DNA of 51,622 nucleotides from Candidatus Zhuqueibacterota bacterium (GTDB lineage Bacteria > Zhuqueibacterota > Zhuqueibacteria > Residuimicrobiales > Oceaniaggregativiventaceae): positions 1 through 51,622 of the forward strand of contig WJME01000325.1 in the NCBI GenBank assembly GCA_014728115.1. The letters are read 5' to 3'. This document shows, in pieces, positions 24,912-34,600 of the stretch. The position numbers and the translations under genes were made by a program. The notes under the pieces are model-generated. The model saw only the letters and a list, made by a program, of their open reading frames with translations. It made no database searches and was not told the DNA's origin. The stretch's first letter is position 1. Each line of letters starts with the position of its first letter.

Positions 24912-26174
24912 CTAGACAATGACCATTGTTGCGGTTTTTTGAGCAATGTCCCGTTCAACATTTATCGTCATGAGGACCTGACCGTTCTCTTGCCGCTCTG
25001 CTTTTTGAGCGAGGATACGCATCCCGGATGCCTGGAAATCCAATGCATTCGGGGACAAGACTTTGATTAAAAACCGTTTTCGTTCACCGATATAATCGAG
25101 TGCGTCGGTGCGACTGAAATCGAATTCGATACGGCCATCTCTTTGATGGATTCCGGTAAGCTGATGATGCAATAACTGTTGCCTGAACAGATCGGAATCG
25201 GGCGCCAGAAAGGTATCAAAAGATCGATCATAGGGTTCGAGAAACCGGATCCAGGTTTCCACGATTTCATGATTTCTACCCGGATCGGTATGTAAGATAT
25301 TGGGCCAATGCATACCACAGGTCGGTCCGCTCAGTTCCCCCCTGGGAGGCGTGGCAATGGTATCCCAGGTCAAAAGATCCTGCCCCCTATCCACGGTCAG
25401 CACACCGGAATCGATCCCAAACAATCCATGCTGTACATCCCCGGCATTGGCCATCACTCGGAACGGAGTATTGATATAGTCTATCCCATATTGCTTGAGA
25501 ATGGCCGCCAGGCTCTGTTCATGGTCTCCTGTCGGGCCAAAGCCGTGCCTGAACGCCGTGGGTACAAAAGACCTCGGCATTGGCCCCAGGCCATGCTGAT
25601 CCAACAGCTTGCCAAAATAATCCAAATGTTTTTTTATGTGTTCCGGGGGCCTCATTACTCCTTGCATATCGGCCCATTCGGCACGGGTAAAGGTGCCATT
25701 TGTCCAGTATTCGTGACCGATACCATGAACGGTTAGTTCGATATGATCGGAATTATTACTGAGCAAATCCGCAGTTTTTTCCAGCCAGGGTCCGACCCAT
25801 TTTTCATTGTTCCACTCTTTTCCCATCCAGGTGCTGTGGGGCAGGTCTCTGAGGATATTTTTTGTATCCCATTCACACATGACCATCGCTGCCTGGGGGC
25901 GGATACCCAGGGCTTTGCCCAGATGAATGATGGCCTCGTAATCCTCGGGCACATGATTCCGGTTGATGCCGGTGCGAAAAGGTTCCTGGTTTTCATGACC
26001 GTCTTTGCCAGACCACCAGCCCACATCATCGATGACGACCTGGATCGGCATAGGAATAACGACAGTAAACGATTGATCAGAGTTCATGACAATTGCCTTT
26101 GACTTTGGAGCGAGACTGGCTGATGACAAAAGTGCAGCTGTTTTGATAAAGGTTCTGCGATTCAATGATTTCAT
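24912..26174 (-). CDS. Tat-exported NodB-like polysaccharide deacetylase
   Basis: 420 residues from the ATG at 26174 (minus strand); an upstream in-frame start at 26231 adds 19 residues that would hide the signal. Twin-arginine signal LNRRTFIKTAALL at 4-16. The barrel opens VVIDDVGWW, with Asp49-Asp50 as the NodB metal/catalytic pair. His150-Gly-Ile-Gly-His154 matches the second metal motif (HxxxH). These enzymes remove acetyl groups from polysaccharides; some related barrels act on other bonds. The gene is convergent with the HEAT-sulfatase. Acetyl removal would suit pectin-like substrates, but the substrate is inferred only from location. Confidence 0.65.
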   Translation of the reverse strand: MKSLNRRTFIKTAALLSSASLAPKSKAIVMNSDQSFTVVIPMPIQVVIDDVGWWSGKDGHENQEPFRTGINRNHVPEDYEAIIHLGKALGIRPQAAMVMCEWDTKNILRDLPHSTWMGKEWNNEKWVGPWLEKTADLLSNNSDHIELTVHGIGHEYWTNGTFTRAEWADMQGVMRPPEHIKKHLDYFGKLLDQHGLGPMPRSFVPTAFRHGFGPTGDHEQSLAAILKQYGIDYINTPFRVMANAGDVQHGLFGIDSGVLTVDRGQDLLTWDTIATPPRGELSGPTCGMHWPNILHTDPGRNHEIVETWIRFLEPYDRSFDTFLAPDSDLFRQQLLHHQLTGIHQRDGRIEFDFSRTDALDYIGERKRFLIKVLSPNALDFQASGMRILAQKAERQENGQVLMTINVERDIAQKTATMVIV

Positions 26175-26342
26175 ATCCGGACTCTTTTTAGAAAAGGTTG
26201 CGTTTGTATATAAACAAAGAAAAAATATCAAAAATTCAATGATAAAAAATTAATATTCTCAGTATAAACAGCCGTCAAAAGCGGTACAGCGGGCACTGAT
26301 TTCACTCTATATAAAGAGGGATTCGGTGAGGGGGCTGGAGAC

Positions 26343-26370
26343 CAGAGCGGGACGCAAAAGTCCCGCTCTG
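26343..26370 (-). terminator. Hairpin after the repeat-domain gene
   Basis: CAGAGCGGGAC (26343-26353) and GTCCCGCTCTG (26360-26370) form a perfect 11-bp stem with a 6-base loop, 7 bases beyond the stop of the minus-strand gene. On that strand no U tract follows the stem, so it may stabilise the 3' end rather than terminate alone. Confidence 0.5.
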
Positions 26371-26376
26371 AAAAAG

Positions 26377-27327
26377 CTATTTGCGAAAATATGTCATCGA
26401 TGGATTAGGACGGCCAATATAACAGATATGGTCAAATCCGTGCATTTTGATGATCGAAAGGGCTTTACGCGCCTCAGCCTCTTTGGCAGCAAAATCCACA
26501 AGCCAACGTGAACCCTGTACGATCTTCCATCGTCCGTTGATTTCCTTGACTTGAATATCAGCCGGATTGAACGCCAGACAGTCCTCTCCTGAAATACTCC
26601 CTTGTGGCGCTTTGCCGTTGACCAGCATGTATTCCATAGAGGGATCGGGACGTCCGACAAAGCAGCGACTATCCATACGGTACCGTTTGATCACACGTAA
26701 AGCCTGCCTGGCTTCATCGGCATTATTGCCAAAATCCATGAGCCAATGTGAACCTTCGACGATTTTCCAATTACCATTGAACCGTTTGACCTCTGCATTT
26801 CGATAATCGAACGAGATACAATCTTCTTGCACACGCAATCTGATGTCTGGTCTGACAATGCCAGTGATAGGAGCGAGTTTTTTACTGGCCGTAAATTTTG
26901 CCTCAACCCATCCTGGAACCAGCCGCTGGGACCCCGCCGGACCTTCATCCCGATAGGCCACCCTCGGATACATAAATGTACCTTTTAGAGTCCGGCCATC
27001 ACCTGACACGGTTCCCCATATTAATTTCGTCTCATGGGGTGATCCCTGATACCACCAGACCGCACAAAAGCGATTATTGCCTACCTTGCCCTTGAACAGC
27101 GTGGCAGCAGACGCCCCGGCAAAGGAGCCAAATGTCAGGGATATTTTTTCGCCACTCTGTTCGATTTCTATGGTGGTTTCATCGGAAACCGGACGCTGCG
27201 CAGGATCCACATCGAGGTAAATATTGGTCCCGCGGATCGAGACCTCATATTCACCGGAAATATCCTGTGCCCAAAGACAAAACACCAAGAGCATGATACA
27301 ACCCATTACCAAAACGACGAATCTCAT
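26377..27327 (-). CDS. Secreted protein with 80-residue tandem repeat, function unknown
   Basis: 316 residues with a signal peptide (1-20) and an AAGGAGG ribosome site before the ATG. Residues about 22-150 form a beta-rich domain (ISGEYEVSIRG, LIWGTVSGDGRTLKGTF) that resembles small secreted beta-barrel or lipocalin-like domains. Two copies of a domain follow with exactly 80-residue spacing: EDCISFD at 169 and EDCLAFN at 249, NGNWKIVEGSHWLMDF and NGRWKIVQGSRWLVDF, ending CFVGRPDPSMEY and CYIGRPNPSMTY. Each has two conserved cysteines that could pair. I do not recognise an activity. It is monocistronic, ends in a hairpin, and points away from the propeller gene. Confidence 0.75.
   Translation of the reverse strand: MRFVVLVMGCIMLLVFCLWAQDISGEYEVSIRGTNIYLDVDPAQRPVSDETTIEIEQSGEKISLTFGSFAGASAATLFKGKVGNNRFCAVWWYQGSPHETKLIWGTVSGDGRTLKGTFMYPRVAYRDEGPAGSQRLVPGWVEAKFTASKKLAPITGIVRPDIRLRVQEDCISFDYRNAEVKRFNGNWKIVEGSHWLMDFGNNADEARQALRVIKRYRMDSRCFVGRPDPSMEYMLVNGKAPQGSISGEDCLAFNPADIQVKEINGRWKIVQGSRWLVDFAAKEAEARKALSIIKMHGFDHICYIGRPNPSMTYFRK
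26380..26823 (-). repeat. Two tandem copies of an 80-residue coding repeat
   Basis: Residues 169-248 and 249-316 of the minus-strand gene are aligned copies, offset by 240 bases, sharing EDC, WKIV, HW/RW-L-DF, EAR-AL--IK and GRP-PSM-Y positions. The second copy lacks the last dozen residues because the gene ends there. Confidence 0.8.
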
Positions 27328-27698
27328 TATAATCCTCCTTGGTTAATGATGGACATTCATTCCGTTTTATGATGGTTGAATTTTGACCCTGGATGAGATG
27401 CAACGATGCTTGAACGAGAGGCCGTTAAAAAAGAACGAACAGTCGCAGGGGTGATCTGTAGAGTATATGGTTGGAGCTTCCCTATATATAAACTAAGCTA
27501 TTTATTGTGCATGTCAAGTACTATTTATCAGATTCGTCAAAAACCATTCCTTTGATGGAAAATATCTATCTCAATATATTGTCTGATCATCAAGTGTAGC
27601 TTGCATTTCCACCAACATCTTGATATATTATCAGAGTTATACAAGGCTATATCAATTCGGAAAATTGTGATCTCAAAAAAAAATTATGGATATTTTCG
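27328..27698. promoter_or_regulatory. Divergent intergenic region with several dyads
   Basis: 371 bases between two divergent genes; no plausible coding sequence seen. The right part is AT-rich. It holds a palindrome CAATATATTG (27572-27581), TGATCA (27584-27589), and an inverted repeat TTGATATA (27620-27627) / TATATCAA (27648-27655). These lie 40-130 bases before the propeller gene and are candidate operator or promoter elements. No confident -35/-10 pair could be chosen. Confidence 0.4.
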
Positions 27699-29978
27699 AT
27701 GAAACAAATCTTATCTTCAGTGATTTGCTTTACCATGCTGCTCGTGTCGATTTATGATGCGAATGCTCAATCAAAGAACCCCGCTCAGCCAGTTTACCAG
27801 GACATTCCTTATCTGCAAGATTATGCCATAAAATTTACTGTGAATGATTCACAACGTGTTCTGGAAAAATGCCTTGTCGACCGCAACGAGTTCATACAGA
27901 TTTTAGCGGACGACGGACTCTATCGACCGGCTAACTGCCGCTTTCAATATCCCGGGACTCTGCAACATGATCAAAGATACATTGCCATGGCGGATAAGAA
28001 CATCAAAGATATGATCCTGTACAAAAATCAATTTGTTTATCTGGATGAACATGCAGTCTTTAGCAATGCCTGGGCAGGTAAAGTATATTGTCAACACACC
28101 TTGCCACAAGCACATATTCTCTGCGGGGGGCCTGATTTTTCTTTTCTGATCTCGGACGGCACTACCTTGTCATATGTCAGAGACTCTCAACAGCTCTGGT
28201 CAGGTTCCTTAAAGAGCAGTGTTTTGCTGGATATGCAATATGACGAGATCAGCAACACCTTTTTCATCCTGGGCGAAAATGCGCTCTATTCCTGGTCTCC
28301 GGGTGCCGGTGCTATTAAATCTCTTTACACCAGCAATCAACTGACCTGCTTTGACCTCATACAAAACAATTCCCGGATCATTATTGGAACCATGGATGGT
28401 TACCTCTTGCTGGATAAAAAGGGCAAACAACAAGGCCAACGGGAGAACAAACTGCCCTGGCCGCAACTGACCCGTATCAAAGAGATAAACGGCACCTTGT
28501 GGTTCGGTTCCACAAAAGGGGCCTTTAAGAGTCGTCAACAGGGCGGTTATGATTACTATTATGGTAAAAGATGGTTGCCCGGCAACACCGTAACACATCT
28601 TGATGCCGGACCTGAAAACTCTGTACTGATCCTGACCCAAAAGGGGCTGTCTCAGATTTGCTTTAAAGAAATGACCCTGCTCGACAAAGCCTTGATTTAT
28701 GAAGATCAGGTCCGTCAGCGCCATATCCGGTATGGACTCAACAGCGATATCACCCGGCTGACCGATCACGATCTCGCCACTGCAGAGCTCAGTACTGCCG
28801 CCAGCGATAATCTCTGGACGGCGATGTATCTGGCGAGCCAATTATTTCGCTATCTCACCACAGGCTCACAGGAAGCGAAACAGAACTGCTATGAATCGTT
28901 TGAGGCTATGGAACGTCTGCACACGATCAATGATGTCAGAGGGTTGTTCGCCCGCTCGTTTGAGCGCCATGGCTATCAGGACTTTCGTAAAGAGTTCAGA
29001 TCCTATGTGGACAATTACTGGTATGAGGGTTATCAAGGAACCATCAGCTGGAGACAGGCTGACCATCCCGAGTGGGACTGGCGTGCAACCGCCAGCAGCG
29101 ATCAAACCGTGGGCCAGATGTTTGCCCTTACCCTCATCGCAGAACACATCGACGACCCCGAGTGGCGGCAAAGAGCCGTTACGCTTCTGGATGATTTGAT
29201 GACCTATATTGTCGAAAATGATTTTTGTCTGGTTGATTACAACGGCAAACCTTCTCTCTGGGGACGGTGGAACCCGGATTATGTCAACCGTTTTGCCAGG
29301 ATGGTGGGTGACCGTAAGCTCTATTCATCCAACATGATTGCTTTTCTGCAAACCGCCTATCACTTTACAGGCAAAGAATTGTTTAAAAAAAAGGCCATGG
29401 AACTGATCGACACGCACGGATACCTGGAAAACCTGATGCGCCCGTTCAGCGAAATCGGACCTGTACCCGAGAGCGCGGATGCCTGGAGCAGGATGTTGAC
29501 CAAGGAATGGAACCACTCGGATGATGAGATGTATTTTCTCGCGTATTGGGGCCTTTATCCTTATGCATTCGATGACACTCTGAAACAAAAATTCAAATGG
29601 GCGATCAAAGATCACTGGAACGCCGAACGTCCGGAAAAAAATTCTCTCTGGAATTTCTGTTATGCCATGACCGGGGCCAGAGAATTCGATTTGGAGGAAT
29701 CGATCTGGCATCTAAAGGAATTTCCACTCGATATGATCCAGTACGAAATTCAAAATAGCCACAGAAAAGATCTCACCCGCATAGAACCCAATTTTCGCGG
29801 CCAGACCACCTCTGAGGTCCTGCCCCCGGATGAACGTCCCGAACTCAAACACAACAAGAATCTGTTCACCCTGGATTCCCGAGATCGCAACAGTGAACTG
29901 AGTGCCGGCGACACATTCCTATTACCCTATTGGATGGGCAGATTTTTAGGTGTGATCACTGAACCCATGCAAAGATAG
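27699..29978 (+). CDS. Secreted protein with beta-propeller-like N-half and alpha/alpha-toroid C-half
   Basis: 759 residues with a Sec signal peptide (1-23). Residues about 50-335 have repeated short strands spaced like propeller blades (FLISDGTTLSYVRD, FFILGENALYSWSPG, RIIIGTMDGYLLLD, LWFGSTKGAFKS, VLILTQKGLSQI), as in two-component-regulator propellers. Residues about 350-759 are helical and look like a six-hairpin alpha/alpha toroid: WDWRATASSDQTVGQMFAL, KPSLWGRWNPDYVNRFA and WNHSDDEMYFLAYW. Conserved Asp, Trp and His in these loops suggest an enzyme, perhaps a glycosidase or lyase, but no known family is assigned. It stands alone, with dyads upstream and a long hairpin downstream. Confidence 0.65.
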   Translation: MKQILSSVICFTMLLVSIYDANAQSKNPAQPVYQDIPYLQDYAIKFTVNDSQRVLEKCLVDRNEFIQILADDGLYRPANCRFQYPGTLQHDQRYIAMADKNIKDMILYKNQFVYLDEHAVFSNAWAGKVYCQHTLPQAHILCGGPDFSFLISDGTTLSYVRDSQQLWSGSLKSSVLLDMQYDEISNTFFILGENALYSWSPGAGAIKSLYTSNQLTCFDLIQNNSRIIIGTMDGYLLLDKKGKQQGQRENKLPWPQLTRIKEINGTLWFGSTKGAFKSRQQGGYDYYYGKRWLPGNTVTHLDAGPENSVLILTQKGLSQICFKEMTLLDKALIYEDQVRQRHIRYGLNSDITRLTDHDLATAELSTAASDNLWTAMYLASQLFRYLTTGSQEAKQNCYESFEAMERLHTINDVRGLFARSFERHGYQDFRKEFRSYVDNYWYEGYQGTISWRQADHPEWDWRATASSDQTVGQMFALTLIAEHIDDPEWRQRAVTLLDDLMTYIVENDFCLVDYNGKPSLWGRWNPDYVNRFARMVGDRKLYSSNMIAFLQTAYHFTGKELFKKKAMELIDTHGYLENLMRPFSEIGPVPESADAWSRMLTKEWNHSDDEMYFLAYWGLYPYAFDDTLKQKFKWAIKDHWNAERPEKNSLWNFCYAMTGAREFDLEESIWHLKEFPLDMIQYEIQNSHRKDLTRIEPNFRGQTTSEVLPPDERPELKHNKNLFTLDSRDRNSELSAGDTFLLPYWMGRFLGVITEPMQR

Positions 29979-29992
29979 AACCCGAGAGTATA

Positions 29993-30051
29993 AGGGATGA
30001 TTGCACTGTGGTAAAGTCACCCGAGTTCTTTTCCATGGTACAGTCATCCCT
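29993..30051 (+). terminator. Long wobble-rich hairpin after the propeller gene
   Basis: Arms 29993-30011 and 30033-30051 pair over 19 positions with three G-U pairs and one mismatch, with a 21-base loop, starting 15 bases after the stop codon. The G-U pairs work only in plus-strand RNA. ATAAAAACC follows, so there is no U tract; a 3'-end protecting structure is as likely as a terminator. Confidence 0.5.
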
Positions 30052-30234
30052 ATAAAAACCTGGCCAGGCTGTAAAAAGACAAATAATTCCTTTCTTTAAA
30101 TATCCTGCAAATATCAACATTCGCTCCTTTTTCTTTTACTTTTTCAGAACAATCCACCCATCTGTACGTCTCTAGAGTCACACAATCATTTCAGCAAGCC
30201 CGTAATATGTTCGGTTAATTGGAGAGGTGTACAA

Positions 30235-31602
30235 ATGTCGAAACAAATCATCAAAGGGCTAATCCATTCAAGTCATCGCAGGATAGATAACCCGAGTATG
30301 TTTCCACATAAACGTGGTTTCGTTTGGTGTTTTATGGTTTCCTTGCTCCTTTTGGGTTTGTCCAATTGTAGCGACCAGAATTCCGGTGCGAGTAATGATT
30401 CTCAACGGGGTAATCGTGGGGGACCAAACTCTCAAAGTGCAGCCATTCCGGTACAGGCAGAGCCGGTTGCCCGGGGGGATATATCGCGATTCCTGTTGCA
30501 AACCACCACAATCGAAGCCGAGCGACAGGTTGACATTCTTGCCAAGGTATCGGGTCAGGTGCAAGAGCTGAATGCCGAAGAAGGCATGAGAGTAAGAGAA
30601 GGGCAGGTTCTGGCCAAACTCGATGAAGCCGAGCTGACCATCAATTACCTGCGCACCAAGGTCAGCTATGAAACGGATAAATCGGTTTATGAACGGTCAA
30701 AGGAAATGCTGGAAAAAGATTTTATCGCGACCGAAGATTATGAGGCCGCACGCCTGCAATTCGAGAGTTCAAAGGCAGCCTATGAAGCCGCCCAATTGCA
30801 GCTCGAGTATACCAATATCCGGGCTCCGTTTACCGGCATTGTGACGACCAGAAATATCGAGTTGGGTCAACGAATCAATGTCAATCAATCCCTGTTTACA
30901 CTGGCTGATTTTAATCCGCTCAGGGCAAAAATCTATGTACCGGAAAAAGATATCAGTCAGATTTTCGAAGGTCAGGAGGCACTCATCTCTGTAGAAGCTC
31001 AGCCAGACACCGAATTCAAGGGCATAGTCAAGATGATCAGTCCGGTCGTCGACCCGGAAAGTGGAACCTCCAAAGTCACCATCGACATCGAGGAACCCAG
31101 CCTGCTAAAACCCGGTATGTTTGCCTCGGTTTATATCACAACAGAGACCCATACGAATACCTTGATCATCCCCAAAAAGTCCCTGGTGCTGGAAACCGAT
31201 GTGGATCAGGTCTATATTTACCGCGATGGGTCAGCGCATAAGGTCAATCTGGAGCTTGGATTTACATCCGGAGAAAAAGTAGAGGTCCTCAGCGGCCTGC
31301 AAGAGGGAGAGTTGGTGGTGACAGCCGGACAGGATGGTCTGCGCGAAGGCCTGCCTATTCGTATCCCCGGTCTCGAGGAACCCGAACAGAGATTTGCAGA
31401 AAATCAACCGGTACAGACAGAAAATGTTGCGATCGATCCTGAGCGGTTGCAGCGCATCGAAGAACGGATGCTGCAGAATGCGGAAATCAAAAAAGAGTAT
31501 GATAAGCGAATCCAGGAGAATCCTGATATGAAAAATAATCCGGAAAAAAAACTGGCCTTTTTTCGTGAAATGCGACAGACAAGACAGGACCAGCGTCCAT
31601 AA
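30235..31602 (+). CDS. RND efflux periplasmic adaptor (membrane fusion protein)
   Basis: 455 residues, HlyD/AcrA family, linking an inner-membrane RND pump to the outer-membrane channel. A GGAGAGG site supports the ATG at 30235. A hydrophobic segment (about 29-42) ends in LSNC (Cys45), a possible lipoprotein site, followed by a low-complexity N/S/G linker. Then come the lipoyl/barrel-sandwich halves (VDILAKVSGQV, ANIRAPFTGIV-type region), a helical hairpin rich in E/A/K (about 140-190), and beta-barrel and membrane-proximal domains (VTIDIEEPSLLKPGMFASV). A charged helical tail of about 60 residues at the C-terminus is longer than usual. It is the first gene of a four-gene efflux operon. Confidence 0.92.
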   Translation: MSKQIIKGLIHSSHRRIDNPSMFPHKRGFVWCFMVSLLLLGLSNCSDQNSGASNDSQRGNRGGPNSQSAAIPVQAEPVARGDISRFLLQTTTIEAERQVDILAKVSGQVQELNAEEGMRVREGQVLAKLDEAELTINYLRTKVSYETDKSVYERSKEMLEKDFIATEDYEAARLQFESSKAAYEAAQLQLEYTNIRAPFTGIVTTRNIELGQRINVNQSLFTLADFNPLRAKIYVPEKDISQIFEGQEALISVEAQPDTEFKGIVKMISPVVDPESGTSKVTIDIEEPSLLKPGMFASVYITTETHTNTLIIPKKSLVLETDVDQVYIYRDGSAHKVNLELGFTSGEKVEVLSGLQEGELVVTAGQDGLREGLPIRIPGLEEPEQRFAENQPVQTENVAIDPERLQRIEERMLQNAEIKKEYDKRIQENPDMKNNPEKKLAFFREMRQTRQDQRP

Positions 31603-31632
31603 AAAGACGCGCCTTTATGATAAGGATTTGCA

Positions 31633-34600
31633 ATGAATATATCCGAATTTTCTGTCAAGAAACCCATTACCATGCTCATGATCATATTGAGCATCATTGT
31701 TCTCGGATTTCTGGCCCTGGAACGGCTTCCGTTGGCATTTTTACCCAACTTTTCTTCAGATGATGTAGACATAAACATCCCTTATGCTTCATCGTCCCCG
31801 GAAGAAGTCGAACGCCTGATTACCCGACCCATCGAAGAAATCATGAGCACGCTTCCGCATCTCGAAGAACTGAGCTCCACCTCATCTTCTGAAGGCAGTC
31901 GCATAGAAGTGGAATTCGCTGACGGCGCAGACATGGGACTGGCTTCGGTGGCGGTCCGGGACCGGCTGGACAGGGTCAGGCCGCTCTTACCAGATGATGT
32001 GGATCGTATCGACATTCGGCGTTGGCAATCCACAGACTTTCCGGTAATTCAGTTCAGCCTGGCCTGGGAAGGCCGGGTGGATGAACTCTATGACATTATC
32101 ACCAAGATCATCGTCCCGCGGATTCAGCGCATCGAAGGAGTGGCCAATGTAGAGATCGGCGGATTGGATGAACGCCAGGTTCTGGTAGAGCTGGATTTCG
32201 AGCGTATGCGCGCCCACCACATCGATGTCTATAACCTTAGCCGCAGCCTGAGAACCAACAATGTAAACACAGCTGGTGGCTGGATCCTCGACGGAGGACG
32301 CAAACACACTGTCCGGGCCATGGGAGAGTTTCAATCCATCGAGGAAATTGCAGAGGTACCGATTCAGGGTACGAGTCTGGTGCTGTCTGATATTGCTGAT
32401 GTGAGATTTGGCTATCCGGAAAAGACAAGATTCCAACGACTCAATTCCCGAGAAGCCATTGTGCTCGAGGTTTTCAAATCTTCCACAGCCAATGTGGTCG
32501 ATGTGGCAGCAAAAGTCAAAAGACTGTTGAAGGATCTGCAACAAGAACCCAATTTAAGCAGCTTGAATCTGCATATCGTGCGCGACCAATCCGAAGAAAT
32601 CCTCAACAGCCTCAAAAATCTTGCTCTTTCCGGTATCTTTGGCGCTGTTTTGGCCACGTTTGTTTTGTTTATCTTTTTGCGCAAGGTGCGCAGCACCATT
32701 ATCATTTCGTTTGCCATCCCCATTTCCATCATCGCCACGGCCCTGCTCATGTATATTCTGAGGCTGGCGCCGTTTAATTCCGAGATTACCTTAAATATTG
32801 TTTCCTTATCCGGACTCATGTTTGCCGTGGGGATGCTGGTTGATCCTGCGGTGGTCGTACTGGAAAACATATTCCGCCACAAACAGGAAGAAGGCCTGAA
32901 TGCCCGTAAAGCTGCTATCGTCGGGGCAAAGGAAGTGGCTGTTGCGGTCACTTCTGCCACCATGACAACGGTCATCGTCTTTGTTCCCCTGGTATTCATG
33001 TCAGCCTCTTCCATGGGACGGTGGTCACGTGATTTTGGTGTGGCGATCGTGACAGCAACACTGGCCAGTCTGATCATCAGTTTGACCCTGATTCCCCTGG
33101 CCTCTTCAAAATTGTTTACCGGTGTGGAAAAACCCCGCTCCGGTTTGCTCATGCGTATGGGGGATGGCTATGGCCGCATGATAGAGAATGTTATCCGGTT
33201 TCGATTTTTTGCTTTGCTGTTGTTTGTCGGGATCAGTGCCGGTGCATGGCATTTATATGGATCGATCGATCGTGACTGGCAGCCCCGTACCCCTGAACGG
33301 CGTATGGACCTGACCCTGGAAGTGCCACGCACCTATGATGTCACGCAAATCGAAGCCTTGTACGATACCGTAGAAACGGTTCTTTTGAACAAAAAACAAG
33401 ACCTGGAAATATCTCAAGTCTCGAGCCGATACATCAAACATCGGGGCCATTTTCATGCCAACATCACCATCTATTTTCTCCCCGAAGAACAAGCAGAAAA
33501 AGAGACGACCCGGCTCTATGAAGAGGTGCGTGGGGTTCTGCCCGAAATTGCCGGGATACAATACAGAGTCGGGCGAATGCGGGGTCGTGGTGGCTCTGAT
33601 ATGGGGGTGAGCGTAGAGTTGAAAGGGAAAAACACCGCGATTTTGGCCACCTATGCAGAAGAAATCAGAGACCTTTTGCAATCCATCCCGGGGGTCAAGG
33701 ATGTTGACACGTCGCTTGAGGAAGGCGAGGAAGAGATGCGCGTCAGCGTGGACAGAGTTCGCGCGCAAAAATATGGTCTGTCTGCAGAGCAGGTTGCCCG
33801 CTCTATCTCGTCTGCGCTGAGCAGCAGATCGAATTCGCGATTCAAGACAGAGGATAAAGAGGTCAATATTCTGGTACAACTGTCCGAAGAAGACCGGGTC
33901 AATATGCAACAACTGGAAAATATGGCCATTCGCAGTTCGCGCGGCGAAATGGTACAGATCGGTTCTGTGGTCGATTTTGACTTGCAAAAAGGTCCCGATG
34001 CCATACGGCGGGAAGACCGGCAAACCACTCTGCGCGTATTTGCCAATACCGATCAGGGAGGCATGCTCAAGGTCAGCGAAGAGATTTCAGCTCGCATGGC
34101 CGAGATCAAGCTGCCCCCCGGATATTCGTGGGGGTTGGGTCGCACCTGGAGGCTCATGCGGCAGATGGAATCCGAATCCAACTTTGCTATTTTCCTGGCA
34201 TTGATCCTGGTCTATATCGTTATGGCGTCACTCTTTGAATCGTTTATTCACCCTTTTACCATACTGTTAACCGTGCCTTTTGCCATTATCGGAGTGCTGC
34301 TCATGTTCTGGGCTACCGATACCAATCTCACCAATATGGCCTATCTGGGTATCATTGTCGTGTGTGGTCTGGTGGTCAATAATGGCATCATCCTGATCGA
34401 TGCGATTAACAAATTCCGTCGTAACGGCAAAAGCCGCGGCGAGGCCATACGATTGGGAGGACGCAACCGTCTGAGACCCATTCTCATGACCACCCTGACC
34501 ACAGTCATCGGGCTCCTGCCTCTGGCATTGCCAGCCATGTTCCCACAATTATTCGGACCCCAGGAAGGCAGATCCGGCATGTATACGCCTGTAGGTCTGG

